In this document: positions 33,070-44,418 of the stretch, in pieces
How the letters are laid out: every line of letters begins with the position of its first letter
How positions within the stretch are numbered: the stretch's first letter is position 1
Origin: Tanypteryx hageni
Lineage: Eukaryota > Arthropoda > Insecta > Odonata > Petaluridae
NCBI GenBank assembly: GCA_028673005.1
Contig: CM054116.1
Span: 82,038,572 to 82,102,571 of the forward strand
Length of the DNA stretch: 64,000 nucleotides
Direction: 5' to 3'
Notes under the pieces: generated by a model
Databases searched by the model: none
Told to the model about the DNA's origin: nothing
What the model saw: the letters and a program-made list of their open reading frames with translations, nothing else
Position numbers and translations under genes: made by a program

Positions 33070-34030
33070 ACTCTCGGGTTTACAGCATAATTAGTAATGT
33101 GGAATTCCAGAAGAAAGTTAGTAGCTCTGACGAACATGACTACAGAATTTTATAAACATTTATGCGTTTAAAATGTATATTTTTTGTTGCTAATATTTAC
33201 AAATTGTTAATTTATAATATAAGTTAACGATTTATCAATATAAATTTTTTATACTACGTCTTATACTTTGCCTGTGAATTCCTAGTGAAAATTTTACATC
33301 AAATTTTGATTGTCCTCTTTCCTAATCACTTTTTTAGCAATTTGACCTCTTTTCAAGGGACAAAAATCTGGTCACATTATCTATATCTATCTCACCGATG
33401 CAAGGAGGAGGAAATGTTGAAGAAGGTGATAAAAACGGTGTTTGGTCTTTCAGACAGTAATAACACAGATTTGGGCATTGGGCATGTAACTCGTTCTCAG
33501 TGCGACTTAACCAAGCGTATAAATTTCAATGAAGCAATGAAAGAAACCCATAGGCGGCTCCACGGGGGAAAAGATACATATGTATTTCGCGCTCAAAAAA
33601 AGAGCCGCAACTAATAAACAGAAAATTTTGTGCGTGCCTGAATGAATGCACGTGGAAACAGAGAAACAGCAGGAGGGAGGGTTTGGGAATTCCCGTATTC
33701 TCCTCAGACTTTCTTGTCTCGGGACTGGAGAGAGGGGTTAGAAGGCTCGAGTTTGGGAAAAATGAGGAGAGGATAAATATTAGAAAATTGGAAGGGATCG
33801 ACACAAAGGTACATGGCCCCCGGAAAATACTTTGCACCCAATCAGCCTAGCGATCGTTCCTATTACCTTAGCATTTTGGTCTGCCACCGTCTTAAGCACA
33901 AGCGCATAGCTGAAAGAGATCTAGGATACGAAAAACCAACAGCTCCTGACTGAGAAACCACTCACTCGGCAGCCCCAGACCATGGGCAGCATCGGCCCGC
34001 CGGGACTTTTCCCGATGTCCCGGCGGCCCA
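33070..34030. other. No gene recognised; intronic
   Basis: Part of the expanded intron 2 of copy B. A 109-codon plus-strand frame (33285-33614) has no recognised feature. 33950-34030 is GC-rich (GGCCCGCCGGGACT-type) just before copy C homology resumes. Confidence 0.4.
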
Positions 34031-34306
34031 ATCAGCCCCTGTTGCCTGCGAATGTAATGAGGGAGCATAAAAAACGGTGACTCGTCCTCTCAGGTCCTCC
34101 TCAACGGCAATAAATCATAACTGTGTTATGTTTGAACCCTTGAGACACAGGAATTTATCGATACTTACTCTTTTGCGTTTGACTAAATAAACAATTTCAA
34201 CGTTTGAAATTTACCGTGGGGAAATATTTCGACAATTAGACTTTAATAATCACCTCTAGATAAATGTGGACCCGTTTTCATACACGCTTTATTAATTAAT
34301 AAATAC

Positions 34307-34407
34307 CTGGGAGTATTTGATCGATCTTTCGTTCCATCCACCAATGGCAAGAAGTGCCTTGAGATTGGGATTCTTCTCTTTGAGCTTGGTGAAGCGTTCA
34401 TAAGCAC
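34307..34407 (-). pseudogene. Copy B exon 2
   Basis: 101 bp, with acceptor AG (34408-34409) and donor GT (34305-34306). Reads [33 protein letters not shown]. Open and close to copy C ([14 protein letters not shown]). Confidence 0.92.
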
Positions 34408-34849
34408 CTGTTATTATAAGAGAAGGAATATATTAAACGAATAACAGAATATTTTTAATAAAGGGACAAAATACATAAATTTTCGGCAATTATTCTTTAG
34501 TTATCAAAATTTCGGATAATTTTAGAGATAAATGGTAAAACAAGCAGTTTCAACATTAACACGACTATAAAACGAAATATAAAGCTCATTACTGTGTAAT
34601 ACTGACATCGGAAAGAAACAGTTAATATAATGAGGTAATCTTATTTGAATGAATATAAATATTTTAAGTGTTTCTATTTAGTTAGGGCTGGTGGTTATCC
34701 TTAACATAATTATATATCTAACTTTATTAATGATCATTATACATCTCTTTGCAATTCAATTCGAATCAAATAATGAAATCAGAATGATATTCTCACCCAA
34801 TAAATTCAGTTCTGAAATATTATTTGACGAATCATGCCACCTTCTATAA

Positions 34850-34860
34850 ATGTTAGAGGC
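34850..34860. other. Empty site for the hAT element of copy C
   Basis: In intron 1 of copy B, TGTTAGAG (34851-34858) with flanks CCACCTTCTATAAA and GCTCAGTTGGGAA is continuous. The equivalent point in copy C is split by the hAT element 58391-59817, whose duplications are GGTTAGAG and TATTAGAG. Confidence 0.75.
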
Positions 34861-35388
34861 TCAGTTGGGAAATGCAACTTCTGCAGTGTGTTAGTCATAA
34901 TTTTGTTCATTTTAATACCAGGTTGTTGTTCTGCGCAAATCATGTATAACTCTTAGAGGGCTCGCACGTCAGAGAAGCATACGGTTAATGCCGCATATGG
35001 CAGATGTCGCGTTTTCTCATAAAAATAACATTAAATGCCCCATTGCTCTTGCGCACCAGTGAGACAGCGGCATCTGTCGTAAGGTATTTGCCTCACGAGA
35101 CAAACAGTGTTTGTTTCATGCGGTCAGTGCTCTGCGATATCCTGCAACGACATGAGAGTCGATCACGCTTCTAGCATTCTCTTTGGGCGTTGTGTGGAAA
35201 ATTCCAATGTTTATGGAATTTTAGGATAAAGGAATATTGTAGAAGTGAAGTGACTGACCATGCGTAGAGGGACGTGGCCAAAGAAGTGAAAGACTCAACT
35301 AATTTGTTTATTTATTCTCATGTATTATTTCATTCTCATACGCTGTAAACTAAATATACTATATTATACTATAGAAATGTTAAATTAC

Positions 35389-36331
35389 TAGCAGCCCGTT
35401 GCAAGCTACCCTTGCAATTAATTTGTATTTATCATACCTCATCATTCTAGCGGCTCCCGCGCAAAATTTTGTTAAGTTAGTCAGAAGACTGAATTTAAAA
35501 AAGTCATCTTAAACTGTATTTTCAAACTTTTACGTTATTATTGCTCTAAAATTGTTTATTTTTATTAAAAGATATGCAATTTTTTAACAAATAATTCAAC
35601 CATTTATCATATTTTTAATCATGAATTATTACCAACAATTTATTTGTACTTCACAATATGTTATTTTTCATTTGTTAATAATACCTCATATTTTCCATTA
35701 CATCGAATTTTAAACTGATGCAAGGCCTATTTGCGTTAATAAATATTTAATATGTAGAATATTATGATTTTACTTACGAAAAAGGTAATATTTCAGCATT
35801 GAGCAATCTATTACGTTTGACGTTGTTACGACAATAATTTCGATGCTTCATAAAAAGCGCGAAGCGAATAACGAAATTCTTTCGTCTATTTGAAGGCTTA
35901 ATAAGCGCTGCTTGAATCGGAGGCAACAATGCGGGTCGCCTTGGTAACACCCGGAAAGAGTACGAAATAGCGATAAAATGTCAAAAAGAAATTCGTATTT
36001 CTGGCATATTCTTCCGTGTAACATCTAAACATCGCAAGAATAAGATATTGTATAGTTTTAGCCGTCGAATAAAGCAAACACTGATAACATTGATTCAAAT
36101 TTACGTATTTTGATGAATGAAAGAAAATAATCTCGCACCTTGAATAATTGAAAATCCCGTGTTAACTTATGGGAAAATATCCGGGACTTTTTCCGGGATA
36201 TTTGATTTTTTAGGAGCTACGTCATGGAAGTTTAACGATTGTGAAAGTTTCAGCTCTGAATTACATTTAGAAATTTCCAAATGTACTGTGACAGACAGAC
36301 AAATGGACACTTGAGAATTATTATATAAGGA
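35389..36331. repeat. Interspersed repeat, class uncertain
   Basis: Starts near TACTAGCAGCCCGTTGCAAG and ends near ACTTGAGAATTATTATATAA GG. It contains CCGGGACTTTTTCCGGGATA and a TGACAGACAGACAAATGGAC tail. This start/end style resembles LINE 3'-end or SINE-like repeats of arthropods, but I cannot assign it. The minus-strand frame at 35898-36098 is not convincing as a gene. Confidence 0.35.
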
Positions 36332-37200
36332 TATTTGTCACTACTATTAACTTTTTAATAAATCATTATTTGTTTCTTTTGAGTTGCAAAATATCACAAA
36401 ATTTTGTATCTAAATTTTCTTTTATCACAGCCTCTGCAGTGACTCATGTCAAAGATATTTCAGTTTATTCAATGGTTCAAATATCATTTATGATTGAAAA
36501 AACTCTTTCTACCGCTTTATTTGAACCTGATAGCGCAAAACAGAACCTCCATCCTACGTTTATCCGCAAAAATATTCATTTGGTTCCACTTATTCAATTT
36601 TTCTACATTGCAGTGTAAGTTCAAGCATCTTATTTAATCGAATAACTGGCTGCCATTAATACTTCAAGTTTTGAATTTCTTAGAGATGGATTCTAAAGTT
36701 TCGTTAACATCTTCCCAGGTGAATACGTTTTTTAACATTGTCCGTACAAAACAGTGAAATTCTTCCATAGGTGCTGCTCTTTCTTCCAAGTACTCCAGAA
36801 AGAAATATTAACGGATTGTAGTATATAAATCAGCAGGCACAAATGGGCTCACTGGTATGTTATATTTTTTTGTATAATTGTTTGCAGAATTAACAAAGAG
36901 GGTGTAAAAATGATAGAAGAAGACATAATTTTAAAAGAGGACAAAATATTAAAAATTAGAACTATCTTCTTGAAAAGAAGACGTCTGGTCACTTTAATTA
37001 GCCGCTTGTTTCATGTCTCTTCGGTGTACGAGCTTCGGTTCGAGCAGCATTTACCACATGTTGCATGCCTCTCTGGTGTGCGACCGGCCTTGCATACGTT
37101 GTTAGTTAGATACGAAAAAGAGACAGGAATTTCGTAGCGACCAAGGACATGAAACGCGATTTCAATGTTGGGAAAGACTACTCTCGAGTTTGGTAAGATA
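36332..37200. other. No gene recognised; intron 1 of copy B
   Basis: AT-rich with small open frames of no recognisable content. 36965-37135 is more GC-balanced but unassigned. Confidence 0.4.
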
Positions 37201-37283
37201 GAGCTACAAAATAACTTTGTGCTCATTACTATCTACGCTCTCACAAACGAGTTCTTTAGGTAAACGACGTTGATCACACTCAC

Positions 37284-37554
37284 CCTTTCCGTAGTGGTCG
37301 TTAAGATCGTTCCATGGGTCGAGGGAGACCATCACGCCTTTGAAAGCGCTCAAACCGGCGAATCCATAGATGATGTGGGTGCAGACAAATGGGTCTATGT
37401 CCTCAACGTCGAACTTTCCTGCTCCCGGTCTGTATACGGCCCAGCTACCGTAGTAGCACACCACCACCTTGTCGTTGGCTTTCTTGGCGGCCAAGGAAGC
37501 CACGAATCCCACCACCGCCACCAACAGTAGCAGGGCAATCAGGCGAGATGCCAT
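37284..37554 (-). pseudogene. Copy B exon 1: signal peptide and GH18 N-terminus
   Basis: ATG at 37554; 271 bp to donor GTGAGT (37283). It encodes [20 protein letters not shown], a clear signal peptide, then [20 protein letters not shown] and [17 protein letters not shown], the GH18 opening strand. The exon is open and nearly identical to copy C; 5'-flanking sequence is also conserved (CTCCCTATCGACCAAACAAA on plus). The open frame running on past the donor to 37204 is intron read-through. Confidence 0.92.
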
Positions 37555-38499
37555 GACTCTCCCTATCGACCAAACAAATTAACGATTAACTGCACTTGTG
37601 CTTATACAGATGATTAATTCATTTGAGGAAATCAGTTTGATACTTGAAATAACGTCGAATAATTCTGAAAATCACTCATACACTTCCATCAGTATAATAC
37701 ATTAACACATAGTAGACCTTAAAATTCATAATGATTTATTATGGAGACAGGAATCTCAGAAAAAAATTTTATGTGGCCACCACATGACTTTCTCCATATG
37801 TGCAATATTTACAAAAGTTTCAAATAGCTTACATAATAACAAATATTTTAAGAAACTGCGAGAAAATTTTAGAGATGACAAAGAACATAAATAAACTCAA
37901 ACCATAGACTTCTGATATTGGATATAGCCACAAAGCTCCATCAATTAAGAAAAGAAAAAGGAGCGTTAGTAAGACTTAACTAAGCGTCAATTGTTAACAA
38001 TAGTCGTCGGTACTGATGCGCCAAATCTTCTGAAACCTCGGAAGGATTGTTAAGCTACAGAATGTCCCTTCCCCTTTCCGTGCTCTCTTTAATCTCTTAT
38101 CGCGGTGATTTGCTCCTAGCAAAACACTCCAACCCCTCCCCCACTACGGCCAACGTGCTTTCTCTGCGGCGTTGTTACTTCTAGTTTCAGAAGATTTGGC
38201 GCATCAGTCGTACATGCTTTTGAAAGAGGGACGATTCAGGTGATTAATAAACGTGTGTCTTTTATATGAAAGTTTAAAAAATTTCAAATAACGTAATTCA
38301 TAGTGGGGAAATAAATCTAATCAGAAAAGTGATCAGTGTGTGTGAAGAAGAAAAGAAGGAAGGATGGAAATTCCCGCGAAAACAGGCTGTGAAAAGGGCT
38401 GCAGCATTAACAGAGAAATAACAATCATTCATAAAAGAAGTTAAAAGGGAGGAACGGGCTCTACAGAATCCAGAAGACAAGTTAGGAACGCCTGGTAAA

Positions 38500-39360
38500 A
38501 GTAGAAGGGGGAAAAAGAAAATAATCGTATATGAGATGGACAGATGCATTTGAGACGCAAAGTACACAAATTTTATGCTGTAAAAAAGAAATTTCCAACT
38601 ATCAATAAATTACTAGCCACTGCTAGGGAGGAAATTTATTTCCAAGGTGGTCGCGAAACACTAAGAAATATGTTGAAACAAACTTGTTTCTAATTTTAGA
38701 GATGTAAGAATAATCGGTGTTCTGATTCAACGAAAAGACATTGTGGCCGGAGGACGAAGTATCTTCGTTAAATCAACAAGTTTCGGGCTCAGGGCAGACC
38801 TATTGTGTTTTTTGATGAAACATGCATCCACCCCAATGACACAGTAAAAAATGCTGGCCAAGTGAAGACGTGTCAGGTGTTCTCACTAATAACAATACCG
38901 GACAGAGACTGATCATACCTCATGCAGCAGTTTCTATAGGTTTCATTCCAAATGCTCTGCTAATTTTTTAATCCAAAACAGCAACGGGGGATTATCATAG
39001 CGAGATTAATTTGATCAATTTTGAGAAGTGGCTGAGAGAGAAAATAATTCCTAATCTGTCGGAAAATTGTATCGTGGACAACGCTCCATACCATTCAGGC
39101 ACCGACCTCAAAAAGTAGGAGGCTGGAGATACAAGGATGGTTGCGGATCAATAGAATCGAATTCGACGTGGAGATGAATAAAAATGACTTATGATCGTGA
39201 AGAGAAATCGCCCTGATCCCGAATACAAAGTTGACAATATTTTTGAGAGTGAGGGTCATACCGTACTCCGATTACCACCTTACCACTGCGATATCAATCC
39301 CATTGAGTACATATGGAGTTTCATCACACGCCGAGTCGCCCTTCAACACAATTATTGTCA
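38500..39360 (+). pseudogene. Relic Tc1/IS630-type (DDE_3) transposase
   Basis: Broken plus-strand frames encode RRKVHKFYAVKKEIS, VFFDETCIHPND, GFIPNALLIF, GDYHSEINLINFEKWLREKI and IVDNAPYHSG, then EYKVDNIFESEGHTVLRLPP YHCDINPIEYIWSFI. FDET and VDNAPYH correspond to the first two catalytic aspartates and NPIEYIW to the third acidic residue of the IS630/Tc1-type fold. Many stops and frameshifts; long dead. It may be the original cargo of the surrounding repeat. Confidence 0.75.
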
Positions 39361-39435
39361 ATCTCAATTCAGACTCAGAAAGCAGTGAGTAGTGTACAGA
39401 CAGTGAGATCGATAGTGACATGTCTACCTCTGTAG

Positions 39436-39920
39436 CTACATGATGCACCATGGATGAGAATCAAGGAAAATGTTACAGCGTTCAAATGGAAAATCGTAAG
39501 TACAGATACTAATCAAAGATGGCTCAAAACACTTTTGGCATAAAAGGATAGATGGATAAGATTCCAGCCAAAAACAAGTCTTACTAGCCCGATGCATTTC
39601 GCCCACTAAGTGAGCATTTTTAAGGGCGATGTTCCTTCGACACATTTACAAAAATCGAGACACATTGATGAACAGTGACACTGACTTCAACAAGACGCTT
39701 TACAGACTTATTGACCAGAGATAATACACACGCCACTTTGTTTTCGTTTTTCTTTTGTCTTTCGTTTTTGCTCCACCCTTGGTCCCTCCACTTCTGCACA
39801 GTCGACCCTGATCGCTGTCGAAGGAACATCGCCCTTGAAAATGCCCACTTAGTGGGCGAAATGCATCGGGCTAGTACCACTTGTTTTTGGCTGGAGTCTT
39901 ATCCATCTATCACAGATACT
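39436..39920. mobile_element. Inverted pair of Penelope-like 3' ends
   Basis: 39641-39720 (plus) encodes HIYKNRDTLMNSDTDFNKTL, matching the end of the GIY-YIG protein at 18.5 kb. It is followed at 39830-39875 by GCCCACTTAGTGGGCGAAAT GCATCGGG, the stem II / GAAA / cleavage part of the hammerhead-like motif. The same motif occurs inverted at 39585-39640. One core strand is mutated (TTGAAAA in place of CTGANGA), so the ribozyme is probably dead in both. Confidence 0.7.
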
Positions 39921-40510
39921 AAATTTAAATTACTGCCACATTTAAAATATAACGCATGCAATGAAAATGTGTAGTCTATTTCACTATTAAGGCACACCAT
40001 CCCTCGAATATAGCAAAATACATTTAAAATGTAATACTGCTTAAACCTTTATACGAAATCACCCGTCATTAATCGGGGGTTTGGCGACAGCGTAAGGCAC
40101 GAGGCACGAAACCACTCCTGCACACCCGCACCTCCCTTATTCACTGCCGAAGCAGTGCCGCTTACACCCTCAAGATCAGGTCTTCACAAGATGTGGTGGG
40201 ATAGACGATGTGGTGGTGGCAGCTAAAAAGAAAATATATCTCTTAACAAATGCATATGGGAAAATGTTTGAAACAAAGGTTGCAGAAAATTAAATTTCCT
40301 ACAATTTTGTTTCCAATACATTTTTACATTTATCAAATATTAAAGCTAATATTTCCAATTAACGGATGTGACAAGAGTAAACATCCACTTCCAATTAACC
40401 GGTTTTTACCAAAAACTAATCAGTTCTTGTGACTTTTATAAAAATGTTAAATATAAAATTTCGCGTTGACTTGATGAAGATTTTTTGGGTTAGAGCACAA
40501 ACAAAAAAGC

Positions 40511-40762
40511 TATGACACACACACACACACAGACACTCAGACACACACACAGACACAGATAGACATACACACAGAGACAGATGGAGACAGACACAGACAA
40601 ACCCAGACAGACACAGACAAACACAAACAGACACAGACAGACACATAGAGACAGACGCAGACAGACAGACACAGATACAGAGAGACAGAGACAGACAGAG
40701 AGACTTTAACAGACAGAGAGACTTAAACAGACAGAGAGACTTAAACAGACAGACAGAGACAG
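40511..40762. repeat. CA/GA-rich microsatellite
   Basis: About 250 bp of degenerate ACACAC, ACAGAC and AGAGAC units ending in three copies of ACAGACAGAGAGACTT-type unit. The Cys/Val/Leu-rich antisense frame here is a by-product of the repeat. Confidence 0.9.
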
Positions 40763-41405
40763 ACATCATAGAGAAAATGGTCTAAACGTGTTCAGGGGAC
40801 CTCAAAACGTCTATTTCCGTTGAAATCTCGAAGTCGATTTTTTTCATGAAAACAATACTTTCCCCTATACTACGTAAGGGGAAAGTAAAAATGATATGAG
40901 ATTTCTCTTAGTACACTTCGTTGATGAAACTTTTAAATTAATGGGGACTTACAAACTTTGTTAATTCCATTCTAATGCGTGTAATGTTATCTCAAATAAT
41001 ATCGCAAAAATTCCTCAAGGCCTTTGAGTCTGAATCAATGTAATCACAGAAGAAATATTCTCTTTTGATTAATAGACACCAAACTATACCCAGTTAACAA
41101 GTTTCTAGGATTTTGGATAAAAATTTATTTCACTGGGGTGTTTTGGAAAATAATTAAGAAATGCACTTCTTAAATGTTCTTTTTGTGGGTTCAATTCTGT
41201 TATCTTCATTTATGTAATGTCACAAAATAAACATAAATTTTTATATGTCTACCATGGTTACTATTCATCCACAAAGTTCGTTACTTTGTGTATTGATACG
41301 CGGTAATTGCCTTGTAATTTTAGCACGTAATGCTTTAAAGTAATACTTAAGCCTTTTATACGGTTACAGGACCAGGAATGGTATTAAATAATATTTTCAA
41401 CTCAC

Positions 41406-41481
41406 CTAAGACTTATTCACAATGGTAGATAACCTCGAAACACCCAGTGCCCAGACTAACGGTATTGAGGCTCTTTATATA
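41406..41481 (-). promoter_or_regulatory. Copy B core promoter: TATA box and non-coding first exon
   Basis: On the minus strand CCAAAAGTATATAAAGAGCC is followed by CTCAATACCGTTAGTC and, about 65 bp after the TATA box, a donor (GTCTTAG then GTGAGTTG). It matches copy C at 61.02-61.10 kb closely over several hundred bases on both sides. The promoter appears intact although its gene is dead. Confidence 0.75.
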
Positions 41482-41489
41482 CTTTTGGA

Positions 41490-42220
41490 TCCAGTTGGCT
41501 CATATCTTTAATGGGGCGATGCATTGTTTGTGAATTCGTGAGGATGGGACAGACATAATCTTACTTTATGATCTAAACTCCTAAATTATCACGAGTCTCT
41601 GAAATCGAACAACAATTCACTCGATTTCTTGATATGGAAACGGCCATGTTTTGCACAATGAGTTAGATAAAAAGCGATAATACACTTCGGGAGGATTTGC
41701 GTTTTGCGGTGATACCGTTGGTTGTCATTTTGGAGTTTGGATAATCAGCAGATGACATAAAATGCGATTACATTATGGATCGAGTCTATAAAATGTTGAG
41801 AATATAGTTATCATATTTTCATGTTTTTTTACGCATGTTAGAGGTTATTTAAAATAATTAAAAGAAGAACGCCTTATGGTAAAGTCGTGTCCATTCGCAT
41901 GTTTCATTTGCAAAAATACTTGGCGGATGTTGATGAAATTTGGTATTTTGAGCATATGGGCAAAGGAACTTAGAAATTATATTAAATGGTTTACGTAGCC
42001 GAATCGAGAGTATCACTTTACTGGTGGGAAGAAAATGAACTTTTCTTTATATCCCGTAAAATATGACTTATCACAAAAAAGTCTTCAAAAAAGATTTTAA
42101 GTACTAGTCAAATGACATGTTTTGTTCAGTGCATTTTTATCTTAAGAGTGGGCGATTTCAATAAAATCAAACGAGAATGTTGTAATTCACTTTGAACATT
42201 TTGAAAAATTTCTTGTTTTT
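41490..42220. other. 5' flank of copy B; no gene recognised
   Basis: 41490-41760 aligns with 61100-61370 upstream of copy C (GGCTCATATCTTTAATGGG; GATACCGTTGGTTGTCATTT), marking the right edge of the duplication. The remainder is AT-rich. Confidence 0.5.
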
Positions 42221-42862
42221 TACTTTCTCCATATCCGAAGTATAGAGAAAGTAAGTATTGTTTTCATGAAAAAAATCGAATTCGAGATTTCAACGGAAAT
42301 ACATGTTTTAAGGTCCCCTGAACACGTTTTGACAATTTTATCGATGATGTCTGTGTCTGTCCGTCGGTCAGTCTGTCTGTATGTGATAGATTTTTGTGGA
42401 TGCTCTAACTCAAAAACTATATATCAGGTGAACGCGAAATTTTTTATTTAACAATTTTATAAAATTCAAAAGATCTGATTAGTTTTTGGTAAAGATCGGT
42501 CTACTGGAAGTGGGTGTTTACTCTTTTCACTTATCCGTAATTTTAAAATATTTACTTTAATAATTGACAAATGTAAAAATGTTTTAAGTAAAAGTTGTAG
42601 AAAGTTTTCTTTTCTACAACCTTTGTTTGATACATTTTTCCATATAATGCATTTTTTAAGAGATATCTTATATTTTTAGCTGCCACCACCATGCCACCTA
42701 CCGAAGACTATTGTTAACAATCGGCGCTTAGTTACGTCTTAGTAAGGCTCCTTTTTCTTTTCTTAATTGTCAACCGGAAGTAAATATTGATATCGATCCC
42801 AGAGCTAACAACATGTAATTTGCCATATAAATATGAAGAAAGTCATGTGTTGCCCACATCAG
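42221..42862. repeat. Repeat with ACTTTCTCCATAT ends, copy 1
   Basis: Starts TACTTTCTCCATATCCGAAG, with a hairpin-forming continuation (TATAGAGAAAGTA) and TTGTTTTCATGAAAAAAATC. Ends near ATGAAGAAAGTCATGTGTTG CCCACATCAG. The outer ends are short inverted repeats. No coding capacity. Confidence 0.65.
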
Positions 42863-44175
42863 TTTATTTAATGTTGTGAACGAAACTGAAGTAAACAATA
42901 TCTACAGTAAATAACTAATTAATTTAATTTCTTTCGTGCGCACGCTGCATTTGGTACATGAGTAGAGATGGATTATCTAGAAAATGAACGTAAATACGTC
43001 TATTTTCTTTACGAATACACAACGTTTGTAAGTGAAAAGATATGGATAACTTATGACGAAGAATTTAATGTAAAAATAAAGAATATATGTATTACTATTA
43101 TTCGAGTGAGGCATGTTTTGAATAACTGTATATTGTTATATTATTATAACTGACTAGAAAATAAATCGGTGAATCGAATATTCGATATTTCCTTTGCATC
43201 AGTACCGGCATATAATTTTTCAGTTCTTAGACATAATGCAAAGGTATTTATATTTTTGCATAAATCGTAAAGAACGCCTCTGCCTCGCATGCTGCGTGCA
43301 TCTTTCCCCTCTTGTTTGTATGACAAGGGAAAGAAAGATGCTTATAGTGATAGAGATTTTCAAAATATAGGGTCATCGCCAGAGGCGGAATCAACATGTG
43401 AGAGAAGCGGTGGGGTCGATTGTGCTCCCCTTGGGAAGTTTCTTGATCCAACCTATAACGCTCGCAAAGTCATTATTGTATCACTATAAGTAGAGCCACC
43501 CCGTTATTCCTGTAATTGCTGAGAATTTAATTATTTTTTAGTGAGAAATTAAAAAGATGAAGATGTTTTCCAGTTCTATGTTGCGTTCGTAAGGTCTTTT
43601 GTTCATAAGTGAATTTAATCCTCATTCCGACAGTGAATTTCTTCAAGAAAACGCTCCCAAAGCTAGATATATTTGGAGATACCCTCATTATTTTGAGAAT
43701 GCATCTCAAATTTATTGATGGAAGCATACGGTAAAATAACAAATGAATCGTACAATAAAGATAAATTTTGCAGGCGTCATATGTCATCGAGACAAATACA
43801 ACAGAGTGTACCTGGTCGAATTAATACACGTTTCACATTTTATTTTCTCATTTAAAGGTTGCATTCAAAATCTCTTTCTCCGTTAAAAGTGGCTTATTTT
43901 TTAAATTATTCTGTTAAAATGGTCCGAAAAATATCCTTTGCGATATTTATTCGCTCTTCGGTTGATTCTAGGAAATTTAGGCATAAATTTACAAAACCAA
44001 ACCAGATAGCATTGTTTATTTCTTTTTTTTATAGAGGCAGCACTTTATTTCGATATTTTTTGAAACGTGATACATTGAGGAAATACATGCAATTGATCTG
44101 TTTATTTAAATGCCTTACTCGATATAAACAACGTGATAATGGTTTTAAATGCATTTAGATCTTCTTTGGCTTCCT
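42863..44175. other. 3' flank of copy C; no gene recognised
   Basis: 43431-43680 has a relative at 12270-12515, and 43600-43860 at 9190-9420. 44000-44160 matches 10480-10630 (ACATGCAATTGATCTGTTTA), the conserved downstream flank of the last exon. A poly(A) signal could not be picked confidently among the AT-rich words. Confidence 0.5.
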
Positions 44176-44418
44176 CTATGAGCATCCTGGCACCTCAGAA
44201 GGCCAAGTGCAAACGCCGTTTATTGGGTCAAACGCGGTCCCGTCGCCGCACTTATACTGAACAATTTGCCAGCCTCCAAAATTGTCGGGAGTGCAGAGAT
44301 AGAAGTATTGGCAGTTAGTGGGATCGGGGTTGAGTCCTGACACCTTGCAAATGTCTGTGGGTGGTGGAGTTGGACGAGAAGTGGTAGTGGTTCTAGGAGT
44401 TGTTGGTTTTGTTGGAAA
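44176..44418 (-). CDS. Copy C exon 9: linker and chitin-binding type 2 domain
   Basis: Reads [20 protein letters not shown] then [20 protein letters not shown] with [20 protein letters not shown], ending [13 protein letters not shown] and TAG. Six cysteines in CBM14/peritrophin spacing. Acceptor AG at 44419-44420. Confidence 0.93.
   Translation of the reverse strand, partial: FPTKPTTPRTTTTSRPTPPPTDICKVSGLNPDPTNCQYFYLCTPDNFGGWQIVQYKCGDGTAFDPINGVCTWPSEVPGCS

Larger units (their letters stand above)
37771..40888. mobile_element. Composite 3.1-kb insertion between promoter and exon 1 of copy B
   Basis: Copy C is continuous here (AGAAAAAAATGAAATGAAAC near 60475), while copy B is split: homology stops near 37770 and resumes near 40889. 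The insertion's outer parts are the two ends of the ACTTTCTCCATAT repeat family (37776-38000, inverted; 40790-40888, inverted). Inside are a decayed Tc1/IS630-type transposase, an inverted pair of Penelope-like ends, and a CA/GA microsatellite. It seems to be a long copy of the repeat family carrying later insertions. Confidence 0.7.
10636..41481 (-). pseudogene. Chitinase copy B, decayed GH18 gene (whole locus)
   Basis: Minus-strand duplicate of the intact gene at 44.2-61.1 kb. Recognisable parts: promoter 41.4 kb, exon 1 37284-37554, exon 2 34307-34407, exon 3 22348-22479, exon 4 21957-22084, exon 8 about 11541-11736, exon 9 10636-10878. Exons 5-7 were not found. Lesions: TGA in exon 4 (CGA in copy C), TGA in exon 8 (GGA in copy C), a 2-bp deletion and a GT-to-TT donor change in exon 8, and loss of the second of six cysteines in the chitin-binding exon. 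Exons 1-3 remain open with the catalytic [10 protein letters not shown] motif, so a truncated secreted product is conceivable, but a full chitinase is not. Confidence 0.9.

Noticed and set aside
33285..33614. 109-codon plus-strand ORF as a host gene
   Set aside because: Low-complexity start, no recognisable domain, and position in an intron enlarged by insertions; kept as unassigned.
37270..37530. 86-codon plus-strand ORF over the copy B signal-peptide exon (and its equivalent at 60079-60303)
   Set aside because: Antisense of a clear chitinase exon with signal peptide and GH18 motifs on the minus strand.
39191..39388. Intact short transposase gene
   Set aside because: It is only the last third of a DDE domain; the upstream catalytic segments are present but in other frames and with stops.
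40416..40769. Cys/Leu/Val-rich 117-codon ORF on the minus strand
   Set aside because: It is the translation of a CA/GA microsatellite, with a periodic composition and no other sign of a gene.
44133..44318. Plus-strand ORF over the chitin-binding exon
   Set aside because: Antisense of the six-cysteine domain that completes the intact chitinase.
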